42,441 bases of DNA from Oscillospiraceae bacterium (lineage in GTDB: Bacteria; Bacillota; Clostridia; Oscillospirales; CAG-272), in contig SVRL01000015.1 of assembly GCA_015064845.1 (NCBI GenBank), positions 1-42,441 of the forward strand, in the 5' to 3' direction. Shown in pieces: positions 17,659 through 27,100 of the stretch. The stretch's first letter is position 1; the number at the start of each line of letters is the position of its first letter. Made by a program: the position numbers and the translations under genes. The notes beneath the pieces are model-generated. The model ran no database searches, was not told where the DNA came from, and was given only the letters and a program-made list of their open reading frames with translations.

Positions 17659-17737
17659 ACCTCGCCGTTTGCATTGTTTGGATACAAGAAAAACTTGAAT
17701 AGGCGAGCAACTTCGAGTGGGCGTTGCCCACTTTTTT
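17633..17737. repeat. Dispersed about 100-base repeat, copy A
   Basis: Near-identical blocks recur, inverted, at 38897-39000: CTATAGGAAATTGCGCAA/TTGCGCAAATTCCTATGG, CCTCGC-GTTTGCAT/ATGCAAAACAGCGAGG, ATAGGCGAGCAACTT/AAGTTGCTCGCCTAT and GGGCGTTGCCC/GGGCAACGCCC. One end is a hairpin (AGTGGGC/GCCCACT) with a T-run; the other is promoter-like. Confidence 0.75.
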
Positions 17738-17778
17738 AATTTTTATGGTATTTTTTTGCTTTTTGCGAGAACACAAAA

Positions 17779-17805
17779 CAAAGGCCGCACTCCAATCAGC
17801 CTTTG
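17779..17805 (-). terminator. Likely terminator of the 677-residue TasA-like gene
   Basis: Minus strand: CAAAGGC, a 13-base loop, GCCTTTG, then TTTTGTGTT. The stem is 7 bp and the T-run imperfect. It lies 145 bases past the stop. Confidence 0.55.
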
Positions 17806-17825
17806 CTTCATGTCATTCGCTCCGG

Positions 17826-17854
17826 TTCCGAACGGGGAGTTACCCCGTTCGGAA
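17826..17854. other. Perfect 12-bp hairpin downstream of the TasA-like gene
   Basis: TTCCGAACGGGG/CCCCGTTCGGAA with a five-base loop. No T-run is present on either side. It could protect the 3' end of an abundant mRNA. The rest of 17855-17949 shows nothing clear. Confidence 0.5.
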
Positions 17855-17949
17855 TCGCATGAGTCAATCGGTTTTGTAATGCCTGCTTTGACACTATAAT
17901 CAACTCTTTATTCAGTTTTGTTGGGAAACCCGGAATTGCTTTTTTTGAT

Positions 17950-19983
17950 TTAGTTCTTGGGTTTCAGGTCGGAATAATCCATGGGAACGAGATCCGCGGA
18001 GCTTGCGAACTGGAGGTTCAGCTTACCGGAGGTGGAAAGCTCGGAAACAGCTGCAACGTCTGCGTTGGTGATCGTTTCGCCATCGAGGTAAACGTAAGCG
18101 GAAATGTAAGTGGGTTCATTCTGACCAAGTTCAACGATTACCTGGTCATCTTTTTCAGTTATGAATTCACCTGCTACGATTTTGCTCAAACCGGTTTCAT
18201 CGATTTCACCAATGGTGTACTCCTGAAGCAAAACAGCCGCTTTTACGTTCGAGCCGTCGAAGGTAGCGCTTTCGGAAGCCAAACCTGCAAGCGCGAGGAT
18301 ATCGCCCGTCAAGGTATCAACGAAAACAATGCGAACGTGTTTCATGAGGTTCTTTACTTCTTTATCGCCAAAGCCTGCCTGTGTGGAGAATTCCATGTAG
18401 CTACCGCCGCCCCACGTTGCGGATTCGGCGTCTTGGCTTTCACTGTAAATACGGTCGGAAGCGTCCTGCTGGAGGAGCAGAGAGGAGCCGGCTGCATTGG
18501 TACGGAATGCGAAGTCGAGAACGTAACCGTAAGTATCGGAGATCACTGCATCTGCTTCGGTGTCTTTTGCAGCAGGTTCACCGATAGCAGTAGGATTCAA
18601 ACGGGTAATGTCTTCAAGGTCTGTGAACATTCTGATGTTAAGGTCAAGAGGACCAATGTCTTGACCGCCGTAAGAAGCTTTAACACCTACTGCGGTAAAG
18701 GTTACGTCGATGTTCTTGGTAACGCTTGCAACGCTTGCGTAAACACCGGAGCCTGCCTTCATTTCCATTTCAATGCCCTTGGTTACAACCCCGATAGCCC
18801 AGTTTACTTTATCAGGGTCAGCCATAATGTCAGCATAGTCTCTGCCGTTGATTGCCAATTTGTCCATCTCCATAAGGTTGAGAAGAACACCTTTTACGGT
18901 TTCAAAATCAACCTTGCCGCCTGCTGTTGCCACAGCTGCATCATATGCATTGGAAGCAGCAGTAACTTTGCTGTTCACGTCGTTGTAAGCGGTAATAACA
19001 CTTGCAATAACGGGAGGAACGGCAACTTCATAAGAACCGCCCGTTACGCCTTCGCCGGCAGCAACGGTAACGGTAATTTTATCAGAACCGGATTTCATCT
19101 GACCGAAAAGGGTTTCCCAATTGCTGTTGAATGCGCCAACGATCAAAGCAAACTCATTGTCGGAAACGGTTTCCTGCGCTTTTGCCAATGCTGCGATCAT
19201 GTAATTCTTGATTGCAAGTTCAATGTTTGCGGGAGCGCCCTTCAAAGCTGCGATCATATTGCCCAAAGCTGCCAATTCGTTTTCATTTGTGCCTTCGGTC
19301 AAAGGATCGTCAACAACGTTGAATTCAGCAGTGTCTGCGTCAGCAACGCCCTTGAGGATCAAGGTAACCAAGCCGGAACCGTTGCTTACGAGAGAAATGC
19401 TTGCAGCGTTGTAAGCCGCGTCAAGGTTGGTTTTCACAGCGGAAGAAGCGTTTGCGTACTGGAGCTGCTGAGCAGTCATGCTGGAAGCGGTACCAAGCGC
19501 TCTGACACCGTAACCTTCGTTGCCTTCGCCTGCTCTTACAAAGCCGGTTTCATTCCATCTGCCGTAGAAACCGTTTTTGCTGAGTTCTTTAATACGGCCA
19601 TCGGAACCGTAAGTGGGTGTAATCAAAGGTGTAGTCTGATCAAGTGTTGCACCGTCGCCCAAAGCCAATACGGAAGGCTTGAGAACGATGTTATTAAGAC
19701 CGTATCCGTTGCTAAGGTCAACGATGTTACCCCAAGTTCTGTTGGATTCAAGAACATCGGTAAGACCCATGCCGTTTTCAGGGAGTGCGCCGCCATAAAG
19801 CGCGATTTCCAAGTTACCGTTTGCGCCAACCTGGGTGGTAATGCCGGTAACTTCAGGTGCTGTAGAAAGAGTAAACCATGCGTAAGTCGAAGAAACTACC
19901 ATGAAAGAAGCAACGAGAAGCATTGCAACCGCTGCAAGGAGTTTACTTCTGATCGTCATGAAATTTTTCTGAGAGTTACTCAT
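17950..19983 (-). CDS. SipW-dependent TasA-like protein, probable main fibre subunit
   Basis: A 677-residue secreted protein. The start at 19983 is set by AAGGAG eight bases upstream; an in-frame ATG 69 bases earlier lacks such a site. The signal has Arg/Lys, a hydrophobic stretch (12-32) and TYAWFTLSTAPEVTG (33-47). The mature protein shares its plan with the first half of the giant adhesin: NGNLEIAL, TWGN-DLSNGYGLN, TYGSDGRI, a long alanine-rich central insert, then NEPTYISAYVYLDGE near the end. TasA-family proteins form extracellular fibres after SipW cleavage. It is flanked by its own downstream hairpins and terminator, consistent with high, separate expression. No wall anchor is seen. 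Assignment to the TasA/camelysin-like group rests on the signal and layout. Confidence 0.82.
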   Translation of the reverse strand: MSNSQKNFMTIRSKLLAAVAMLLVASFMVVSSTYAWFTLSTAPEVTGITTQVGANGNLEIALYGGALPENGMGLTDVLESNRTWGNIVDLSNGYGLNNIVLKPSVLALGDGATLDQTTPLITPTYGSDGRIKELSKNGFYGRWNETGFVRAGEGNEGYGVRALGTASSMTAQQLQYANASSAVKTNLDAAYNAASISLVSNGSGLVTLILKGVADADTAEFNVVDDPLTEGTNENELAALGNMIAALKGAPANIELAIKNYMIAALAKAQETVSDNEFALIVGAFNSNWETLFGQMKSGSDKITVTVAAGEGVTGGSYEVAVPPVIASVITAYNDVNSKVTAASNAYDAAVATAGGKVDFETVKGVLLNLMEMDKLAINGRDYADIMADPDKVNWAIGVVTKGIEMEMKAGSGVYASVASVTKNIDVTFTAVGVKASYGGQDIGPLDLNIRMFTDLEDITRLNPTAIGEPAAKDTEADAVISDTYGYVLDFAFRTNAAGSSLLLQQDASDRIYSESQDAESATWGGGSYMEFSTQAGFGDKEVKNLMKHVRIVFVDTLTGDILALAGLASESATFDGSNVKAAVLLQEYTIGEIDETGLSKIVAGEFITEKDDQVIVELGQNEPTYISAYVYLDGETITNADVAAVSELSTSGKLNLQFASSADLVPMDYSDLKPKN

Positions 19984-20110
19984 TTTAAGTTCTCCTTTTT
20001 GATAATTTTTATGTAGATTTGCCAGACTTTTGGAGTGGTTAAAGAATGGCAAAAAACATACGTAGATGGAAAATAATTATAAATATAATATTTTGGGTGT
20101 GCTGTAAATT

Positions 20111-21142
20111 TTATTTTTCTTCTTGGATTTCCAGAAGTTTGAAGTTCATTTCCAGACCAAGATGTCCGCCGATCAAAGCGTTTGTGCAATCGGGGTCATC
20201 GCCCTCGATCCAAAGCACAACGGTATATCTGTGCGTATCTTTCGGTTTTACGGAAACTTGTCTGCCCGTGGCAACCACGGTTTCATCTTTGAAAGGCTCC
20301 GCAATCATGCGGTAAAAAGGAATCGTACCTTCGGGATTCACAATTTCGTATTGTTCATCGGGATATTTTGCATATTCCCCAAACGGCATTTTCGCATAAC
20401 CGTGAAGATCATCGTCGATGCCGGGAATCATTTCCGGAGAGCCGTTCGGTTTTCCTTCCGCATGTAAGGTCATTTGGTTATCTTCGAAAATCATAACCCA
20501 AGCCGCGGAAGAAACGTTTTGACTTTCCGAGTTGATGGAAACGTCCCATTCGTAACCTACCGTAGATTTACCGTCGTTACGGATATAAAAAGTAAAAGCG
20601 AAATAATTTTCCCCGTGGAAATAGCCGTCCGTATCCAGAAAATCATCGGAAATATCCATAATGGAAATACACATGGCTTCTTCCAACGGTGTACTGTAAA
20701 GATATGAACCGGGTTTTATGAAAGACGGCGATTCACTGACGGAAAAGCCTTCCTGAAAAAGCTCGTGGTTCATGTTGACCGTAAAATGTCCTCTCATCTT
20801 TGTTACCAAAGACATAATGAAGAATGTCGTCAACACAAGGAGCAAAGCCGTAATCAATGCCCAAAGCCATCTTGCTTTCAAAAACCAAAGAAAAGCGAAA
20901 ATTTTTCTTTTATCAAAATAAAGTCCCAGAGAAGAAGCAGTCAGTTCAAAATCCTTTCGGCTTTTGATCCCAACGGCGCGCAGATCTTTGCGAAGCTGTT
21001 TTCTGCCCTCGCGAATTTCTTTCACTTGCTCTTCCGTGAGAACAACGCCTGCGCGTTTTTTCTTAAAAAGCCTTTTTTGCGGAGTATTTTTTTGAGATTC
21101 AATGCCGTCATTCGAGGGCATTTTCTTTTTTTCATCACGCAT
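20111..21142 (-). CDS. Single-pass membrane protein with TasA-like extracellular domain
   Basis: 343 residues. A basic cytoplasmic region (1-90) contains LTEEQVKEIREGRKQLRKDL, then one membrane segment (92-113) and an extracellular domain of about 225 residues. That domain carries LWIEGDDPDCTN (about 310-321), shared with the small TasA-like protein at 16524-17507, so the two are related. Unlike the others it lacks the SipW motif after its hydrophobic segment and probably stays anchored. The start overlaps the c-di-GMP-type gene upstream by eight bases, so the two are translationally coupled. A role as base or anchor of the fibre, with its cytoplasmic region facing the signalling protein, is inferred. 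Confidence 0.65.
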   Translation of the reverse strand: MRDEKKKMPSNDGIESQKNTPQKRLFKKKRAGVVLTEEQVKEIREGRKQLRKDLRAVGIKSRKDFELTASSLGLYFDKRKIFAFLWFLKARWLWALITALLLVLTTFFIMSLVTKMRGHFTVNMNHELFQEGFSVSESPSFIKPGSYLYSTPLEEAMCISIMDISDDFLDTDGYFHGENYFAFTFYIRNDGKSTVGYEWDVSINSESQNVSSAAWVMIFEDNQMTLHAEGKPNGSPEMIPGIDDDLHGYAKMPFGEYAKYPDEQYEIVNPEGTIPFYRMIAEPFKDETVVATGRQVSVKPKDTHRYTVVLWIEGDDPDCTNALIGGHLGLEMNFKLLEIQEEK

Positions 21143-22595
21143 TTTCTCGTTCCCTCAAAAGCGAGTCGCGAATCAAAGAATCTTCGTCAACAAGAGGACC
21201 TGTCGCCGCGCTCACAAAATGTTTCACACCGCAGGCAACAAGCCAACGAATGGCATCTTCCGTTTCGGCATCCTTTGCATAAGCCGTAATGCCCTTTTCC
21301 CTCAAAGACGTCAAAATGTCCGCGATTTCTCTTTTCAGATAAAGATCGGGATGCAAACGAACGTGTGTGAAACCGAAATCCTGAATACGTTCCAAAGGAA
21401 GCGTTGCGGGATTCCAGGAATCCACCATCAGCGTTACACCGTTTTCGGTGTAGCTTTTCAGAATTTCTTCCAATTCTTCGCTTGCGTTGATCACAACAAA
21501 GTCAGGAATCGTCAAAATCAGACATTTTTTATCAATGGGTTGATCTTCAAAAAGTTGTTCGAATTTCGTAAGCTGGGACACATCCATGTAGAAAGACGGA
21601 ATCATATCCAAAACGATGGCATCGATTGCAAGCTTGCAATTCTGAATGCGCAAAAGCGTGTCCGCCGCTTCATAAAGAAAGTATGTGGAAATTTCGGGAA
21701 CCAATTCAAGCCGACGAAGCTGCGGCTCAATAATTTCAATGTTTTCTGTTTCCGAAGGATTGCCCGCAATGCCTGCAAACCACGGAATCGCTTCATAAGC
21801 GTTGATTTTACCTTCCAGTCCGTTTACCATCGGGCGGTAACTGAGCCCCATCGGTCGATCGGGTTTCTTATCAATGAGAGGGATGGTTTTCGGCAAGGTC
21901 ATTGTGTAATGAACGTAGTTCATATAAACTTGATGGCATTTTGCTTTCGCCGCCGTCAAGACGTTGATGAGTTCGGGAGAAAATCCCGTACCCGCCTCTG
22001 CAATCAGCGTTGCATAAGCTTCATCAAAGGGGTTTTCGGATTTTGTTTCGGAAGCAAGGCGGTCAAGCTCTTTTGCAAGGCCGACGATCTGCGCAATGGG
22101 GCTGATCTCATTGCCCTTTCTTCCCTCGGGATATCCGGAGCCGTCCCAACGCTCCATATGTTGATGGCAGCTTTCATGAATCATCAGCCACGGAATACTC
22201 TCCGTTACAAATTCGCCGGAGCGTTTTTCCTTGATGCGCATGATTTTTTTCTGTAGATTAATGGTAAGCGCACGGCCATCCGTGGTATATTTTTTGTATA
22301 CTTCTTTTTCCTCTTCGGTAAAATCATTCTGCCAGATCTGGTATTCGTGAGGCACAAGCGCTTTTCCGATCTGATGATACATTCCGCATTTGTAAGCGAG
22401 GTCCGCAAGCTTAATTCGAATACGTTCCGCACCCGCAGGAGTCTGCACACCGTAAGAGGAGGCGCAGGCCTGCGCAAAAAGCACTTGCGTATAGGACGCA
22501 ACGCGAACAGACTGCTGTCTGATCACGGGAGCAAGCGCGCGGAACGCTTCATCCCATGTATTATATTCTTTCCGTGTCCAAGTTTGCTCTTTCAC
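21135..22595 (-). CDS. Degenerate HD-GYP plus EAL-like protein (probable c-di-GMP effector)
   Basis: A 486-residue cytoplasmic protein. The HD-GYP half (about 25-185) keeps HMERWDGSGYPEG-x3-G-x-EI (146-164), but the catalytic HD of HDIGK reads YHQIGK (73-78). The EAL-like half (about 280-470) follows the EAL order with altered motifs: VDSWNPATLPLERIQDFGF in place of DDFGTGYSSL, HVRLHPDLY for IKID, and AKDAETEDAI for AEGVETEEQ. Metal ligands appear lost in both halves, so binding or scaffolding seems likelier than hydrolysis. The GTG start has AAAGGA upstream. Its end overlaps the membrane protein gene by eight bases. It is probably the signal input of the surface locus, coupling c-di-GMP or a related nucleotide to assembly (inference). 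Confidence 0.72.
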   Translation of the reverse strand: MKEQTWTRKEYNTWDEAFRALAPVIRQQSVRVASYTQVLFAQACASSYGVQTPAGAERIRIKLADLAYKCGMYHQIGKALVPHEYQIWQNDFTEEEKEVYKKYTTDGRALTINLQKKIMRIKEKRSGEFVTESIPWLMIHESCHQHMERWDGSGYPEGRKGNEISPIAQIVGLAKELDRLASETKSENPFDEAYATLIAEAGTGFSPELINVLTAAKAKCHQVYMNYVHYTMTLPKTIPLIDKKPDRPMGLSYRPMVNGLEGKINAYEAIPWFAGIAGNPSETENIEIIEPQLRRLELVPEISTYFLYEAADTLLRIQNCKLAIDAIVLDMIPSFYMDVSQLTKFEQLFEDQPIDKKCLILTIPDFVVINASEELEEILKSYTENGVTLMVDSWNPATLPLERIQDFGFTHVRLHPDLYLKREIADILTSLREKGITAYAKDAETEDAIRWLVACGVKHFVSAATGPLVDEDSLIRDSLLRERENA

Positions 22596-22648
22596 AAGCC
22601 GTTCCTTTCTGAATTTATGTTTTCGTTTTTGAATAAGCGTTTTGAGAT

Positions 22649-22690
22649 AAATTATGCCCGATCAATTTTAAGTTCGACCGGGCATAATTT
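22649..22690 (-). terminator. Terminator after the FIVAR gene
   Basis: Minus strand stem AAATTATGCCCG/CGGGCATAATTT with an 18-base loop, 12 perfect pairs; the descending arm ends in TTT. It separates the dockerin-FIVAR pair from the downstream c-di-GMP-type gene. I see no clear promoter in the remaining 50 bases. Confidence 0.65.
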
Positions 22691-22736
22691 TCAATGATCA
22701 TTTATCGCTTGCGCGATACTAAAATTTTCGGTTGGA

Positions 22737-24086
22737 TTATTCTTCAGAAGCTTCTTCTGCTTCGCCTTCAGCGGTTTCTTCGCCTTCGATAGCTTCTTCG
22801 CCTTCGGTAGCTTCTTCGCCTTCGGTAGCTTCTTCGCCTTCCATAGCACCGTCTTCATCAATTTCGGAGCCGCCGATGCCATCGGTGTCGTTTGCATTCT
22901 TGTTTTTCTTAACAAGACCAACGATAAGAAGGATAGCAAGGATCAAGCTGATCACTGCGAAAATAATGAAGAGAATGAGCCAAAGAAGATTGTCTTTTTC
23001 AACTTCAACAACCTTTTCAACCTGTGTGGTTACTTCAACGGTTTCACCGGGAACAGGAACCGTTACGGTTTCGCCGGGAACTTCAACGGTTTCACCGGGT
23101 TTTTCAACGATAGTTGTACCGGTTGTTGCATCTTCCAAAGCTTTAACGGCATTCATCAAAGCGGTGAAAGTATCGCTGATTGCTTTTGTAGCTGCGTCAA
23201 TTTCAGCCTGGCTGCCTGCGCCGTTTGCCAAAACTGCTTTACCGTTTTCAAGAGCAACCATGAAAGCGTTCCAAGCTTCTTTCAAGCCTTCGGTTTTGAA
23301 ATCAACGGAAGTGTTCTTAACAGCTTCGATGATTGCTTCCAAAGCGCTGTAGTTGAAAGGATCGCCGAGTGCATCGATTGCTTCTTTCAAAGCAATGGCA
23401 GCAGCGTCAACTCTATCCTGATTTCTCAGAGTACGAACAGCTTTTGCTTCTTTCAAAGCAGCTTCAAAGTTTGCGTAAACTTCAGCAGGATAGAATCTGC
23501 TCATGCCTTCGTAAGCTTTTGCTCTTTCAAGCTGTTCATCGAGTGCGGTGTAGTCAATATCGATAATGGGTTTTACGATTGTGAGGTTCAAACGAGCTTC
23601 ACATTTAACGAGGTTGATGGGAGCTTCGCTTTCTGTGCCGTAAATATCGTAAGTTACGACGATGGAGCAAGTGGAACCAACAGCAGCGCTATTGGTAACG
23701 TCAACCCAGATTTCCAAGCCCTGAGAAACGCCCGCCTGAGCGTCCACGCTGGGATTATAAACAACGAAGGTAGCTTCGCCGTTTGCCAAAGCATCGTAGC
23801 TGTAAACTACTTCGGAACCTGCAACGGTATCCAAAAGACGGATGTTGCTGATTGCGCCTTTGCCGCCAACGACTTTGATCGTACCAACGGCAACCTGATC
23901 GTAGGCAACGCCAAGATCAAATTTGTAGTGCTGATTTTTCTCGCCTTTATCAACTCTGTCGTTGGTAATACCAACAATCATAGTGGATTCAACAGGCTCT
24001 GTTCCCGCAAAAGCGGAAACAGAAACCATACTGATAAGCAGAGACAAAACCACAAGCAATACCAAAAGTTTATTGGTTTTTTTCAT
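22737..24086 (-). CDS. Membrane-anchored FIVAR protein with possible cohesin-like domain
   Basis: 449 residues from the ATG; a TTG six bases upstream is an alternative at better spacing from GGAGG. A signal peptide (1-27, SAFA cleavage) is followed by a beta-sandwich of about 140 residues with cohesin-like character (LEIWVDVTNSAAVGSTCSIV), which is only a suggestion. Two FIVAR-type helical modules follow (about 180-240 and 245-320), then a VPGETV-type beta/Pro linker, one membrane segment (about 372-395) and an acidic cytoplasmic tail of tandem EGEEATEGEE units. The dockerin protein gene lies 44 bases upstream, so a cohesin-dockerin pair is worth testing. The protein looks like a surface anchor. 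Confidence 0.7.
   Translation of the reverse strand: MKKTNKLLVLLVVLSLLISMVSVSAFAGTEPVESTMIVGITNDRVDKGEKNQHYKFDLGVAYDQVAVGTIKVVGGKGAISNIRLLDTVAGSEVVYSYDALANGEATFVVYNPSVDAQAGVSQGLEIWVDVTNSAAVGSTCSIVVTYDIYGTESEAPINLVKCEARLNLTIVKPIIDIDYTALDEQLERAKAYEGMSRFYPAEVYANFEAALKEAKAVRTLRNQDRVDAAAIALKEAIDALGDPFNYSALEAIIEAVKNTSVDFKTEGLKEAWNAFMVALENGKAVLANGAGSQAEIDAATKAISDTFTALMNAVKALEDATTGTTIVEKPGETVEVPGETVTVPVPGETVEVTTQVEKVVEVEKDNLLWLILFIIFAVISLILAILLIVGLVKKNKNANDTDGIGGSEIDEDGAMEGEEATEGEEATEGEEAIEGEETAEGEAEEASEE
22755..22840. repeat. 18-base tandem repeats in the acidic tail of the FIVAR protein
   Basis: Units of the form CTTCGCCTTCGGTAGCTT recur four to five times with small changes and encode EGEEAT/I. 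The period is a multiple of three, so copy-number change would keep the frame. Confidence 0.75.
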
Positions 24087-24130
24087 GTTCAATTATTCCT
24101 CCGCATTCTGTTAAGCATTACTGCTCATTA

Positions 24131-27100
24131 TTAGATGTTAGATTCGTATGTAGCTGCACTAGCATACTTCTGAATCAATTTTGCCTGGTCGTGACCGGTG
24201 ATTTCACCGTTGCAAGATACGTCAGCAGCAGCTGCGATCAATTCGTCAACAAAGTCATTGGAACTACCAACGAGGCTGTTTGCCCAAGCAGCAGCGTCTT
24301 TCGCGCCAACCTTACCGTCGCAGTCTGTGTCACCGACTACAGCAACGCCGTAAGTTTTGCCGCCTGCAACGATGGTGTCGCCTGTAACAACGAGTTCGTC
24401 GCCTGCTTTGAGTTCGCCGTTTTTGTTGTAAACTTCGATTTTGAGGTTAGTCAAAGCTTTCAACTGGTCAACAGTAATACCTTCGCAGATTGCGTCAAGA
24501 ATAACAATGTTTTCTTTCACAGCAGAGCCGAGAAGGACATCGGATTTTTCAAAAGTAAGAGCGGAATTGAAGGTGGTATCTTCATCAAAGAGTACCATAG
24601 TGAAATCGATTGCAAAGCCTTTTACATTTTCTCTTGCGAATGTGTAACGAGCTTCGGTTGTGCTTTCGGTTCTGGTATAACCGAGGAGTTTGGAATAACC
24701 GCCGGAAATTTCAAGACGGGTAAGAACTTTACCTGCAACACGGATTACTTCTGCATAAACCGCTTCAAGAGCAACGACAGAATCTTCTTCAATGCCGAGG
24801 GTGTTCATCATGGTTGCGAAATCGGTATAACCGAGAGCTTTGACAGCGTCGATGAAGTCGCCAACGGAAACTTTATCGAGAGCTGCTGCAAGAGCGGTAA
24901 ATTCGTCGGTTTCAAGAGCGTTCTTGATTGCTTCAACGAGTTCAGCTCTGTGGTCAGCACGAGCGTATGCAACTGCTGCTGCCATGATTACGCCGTAACG
25001 ACCGTCATGAGAGAAGTCGAGAGTTGCGCTGACAGCGCCCGTAAGATCAATGGAGATATCGCCGTTGTTGTAGCCGAAGCCGCCGAAGTCGATGGAAGCA
25101 TCGATGTCTGCGAATTCAGCAAAGCCTTCGAGAAGAGCAACGAGAGCTTCTTTTTCTGCTTCGTTTTTGTAATCAATTACAAAGCTGAGAGTTCTGGTTT
25201 CTTCGTTCTTGGAGGTAATGCCAACAGTGAGGTATTTGTCTGTTTCGCCTGCAATGCCGGTTGTGATGTTCCAGCTGCCGGTTGTGATTTCGTAAGAAGC
25301 GAATGCTTCGTCGTTCTTAACTGCTTCAGCAAGAGCTGCGAAGTCTGTGAATTCAGCAAAGAGAGCATTTACAACGTTGGTAAGACCTTCGAAGTTGAGG
25401 CAACCGTAAAGTTCTTTTGCGAAGTCAACAGCCATTTCTTTCTTGGAGCCGCCGATCATGCCAACGAGATCGTTGAATTCAATTGCATAGATACCGTTGC
25501 CGTCGATGGACAAGGAAGCCATAGTGAATACGTTGAGAGCAACGTCGAGAGCTGCATCAACGAGGAATTCTTTTACAGAAGGAAGTTTGGATCTGTTAAT
25601 GAAGTCTGCTGCGAGAGCAACAGTGATATTGCCGTTTTCATCAGCTGTGAAGTTGATGAGTTTGTTCTTAACAACGCCGTCAGTTACTTCGTAACCCTTA
25701 GCAAGCATAGAAGTAACGTCACAGTTGTATTCACCGCCGGTAATGATGAAGTTACCGGAAAGCTTACCGTCTACGCCGCCGACTTTAGCGAAGTTGCTGT
25801 TAGTGATTCTGACAGCGCCCTTTGCAGTCATGTTACCGGTAACGGTAAAGCCGTTGAGGTTAAGGAATACTCTGTTGGAAATTACAACATCGGAAGAAAG
25901 TTCAGTATCCTTGAGAAGGATAACGATGGTGTTTGCTGCTGCGTTTTCAAGAGTTGCAGCGAGGTCGCTTGTGGTGTGAAGAACGCTGATGTAATCCATA
26001 GGATTCTTAACAACGTCGCTTGCAAAGTCTTTGAGACCGCTTGCATTAAGATCTTCTTTGGTCAAATCGATTACGGAAGGATCGATAACGATAGCAACAA
26101 CTTTGTTCTTTTCGAAGGTTACGTCTTCGATGGAAAGTCTGATGGTAATGCCTTCGCCGTTTTCGAGTTTACCGTCAGCTTCAGCGATGAACCAGCTTGC
26201 AAGTTCGCCGAGATCGCCGCCCACTTTGTCAATAAGGGATTTAATGTTAAAGGTTTCGGTAACGTTTACTTTCTTGTTGTTGTTTTCATCTTCAACGAAT
26301 TCAACGCCGTCAATAATCTTATTGAGAGCCTTGCGAATCATTGCGAAGGTGGATTCGGACATGATGGAAGAAAGATCAACGTCAATACCTGCTTTCGCAA
26401 CGGTATTTTCGAGTGTATTGAGAGTGAGGTTCGGATCTGCGAGGAGGGGTTTGATAAGGGAGAGAATGAAGTTTACAGAGCCTTCGAAGTCCATGTTGTC
26501 GATATCAGTAATATCAGCGTAGTCAAGAACAAGAAGTTCTGCGAGATAGTATGCAGTGAGTTTTGCAGGCATTCTGAAAGTAATATCGAGAGAGCCGTCG
26601 TTGCCTGCGATCGTGATGTACTGACCGAGCTTGGTGATTACTTTATCAGCAGTCTTCAATGTATCTGCCATCTGGTCGTAATCTTCGAAAGTGATGTAGA
26701 AGGGGAATTCAGTTGTGTAAATACCTTCGTATTCAACAACAGTGAGAGTTGTACCAAGAAGTTTGCCGCCGAGGGTATCGAAGTAAGGAGTTTCGAAGCC
26801 TTCCATAACGGTAACGTCTTTCATTGCGGAAACAGTGTTTCTGATGTCAACGATGTTGCCGTTTGCATCGATCATCTTAGCGATTGCGTCCATGCTGAAG
26901 CCACCGGAGAGGAACGCATCGAGGATGGACTGCATGTGGAACTGGCCGTCAAAAAGAACGCCGTTGCCCATGCTGATGGAGTCATAGTCAACGAATACGA
27001 ATGCCATCGCAAGGTCCATGATAAGAGACTGGTAATCTACGTTCTTGAGGAAAGGGGTAACACGGAGAACAACGGAAATGTTGCCTTCTGCATCTTCAAC

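Noticed and set aside
17881..17905. TTGACA and TATAAT boxes downstream of the TasA-like gene
   Set aside because: The two boxes are only a few bases apart, so they cannot form a sigma-A promoter together.
22755..22840. CRISPR-like or phase-variation repeat array
   Set aside because: The 18-base units are in-frame coding repeats without spacers, and changes in copy number would not shift the frame.
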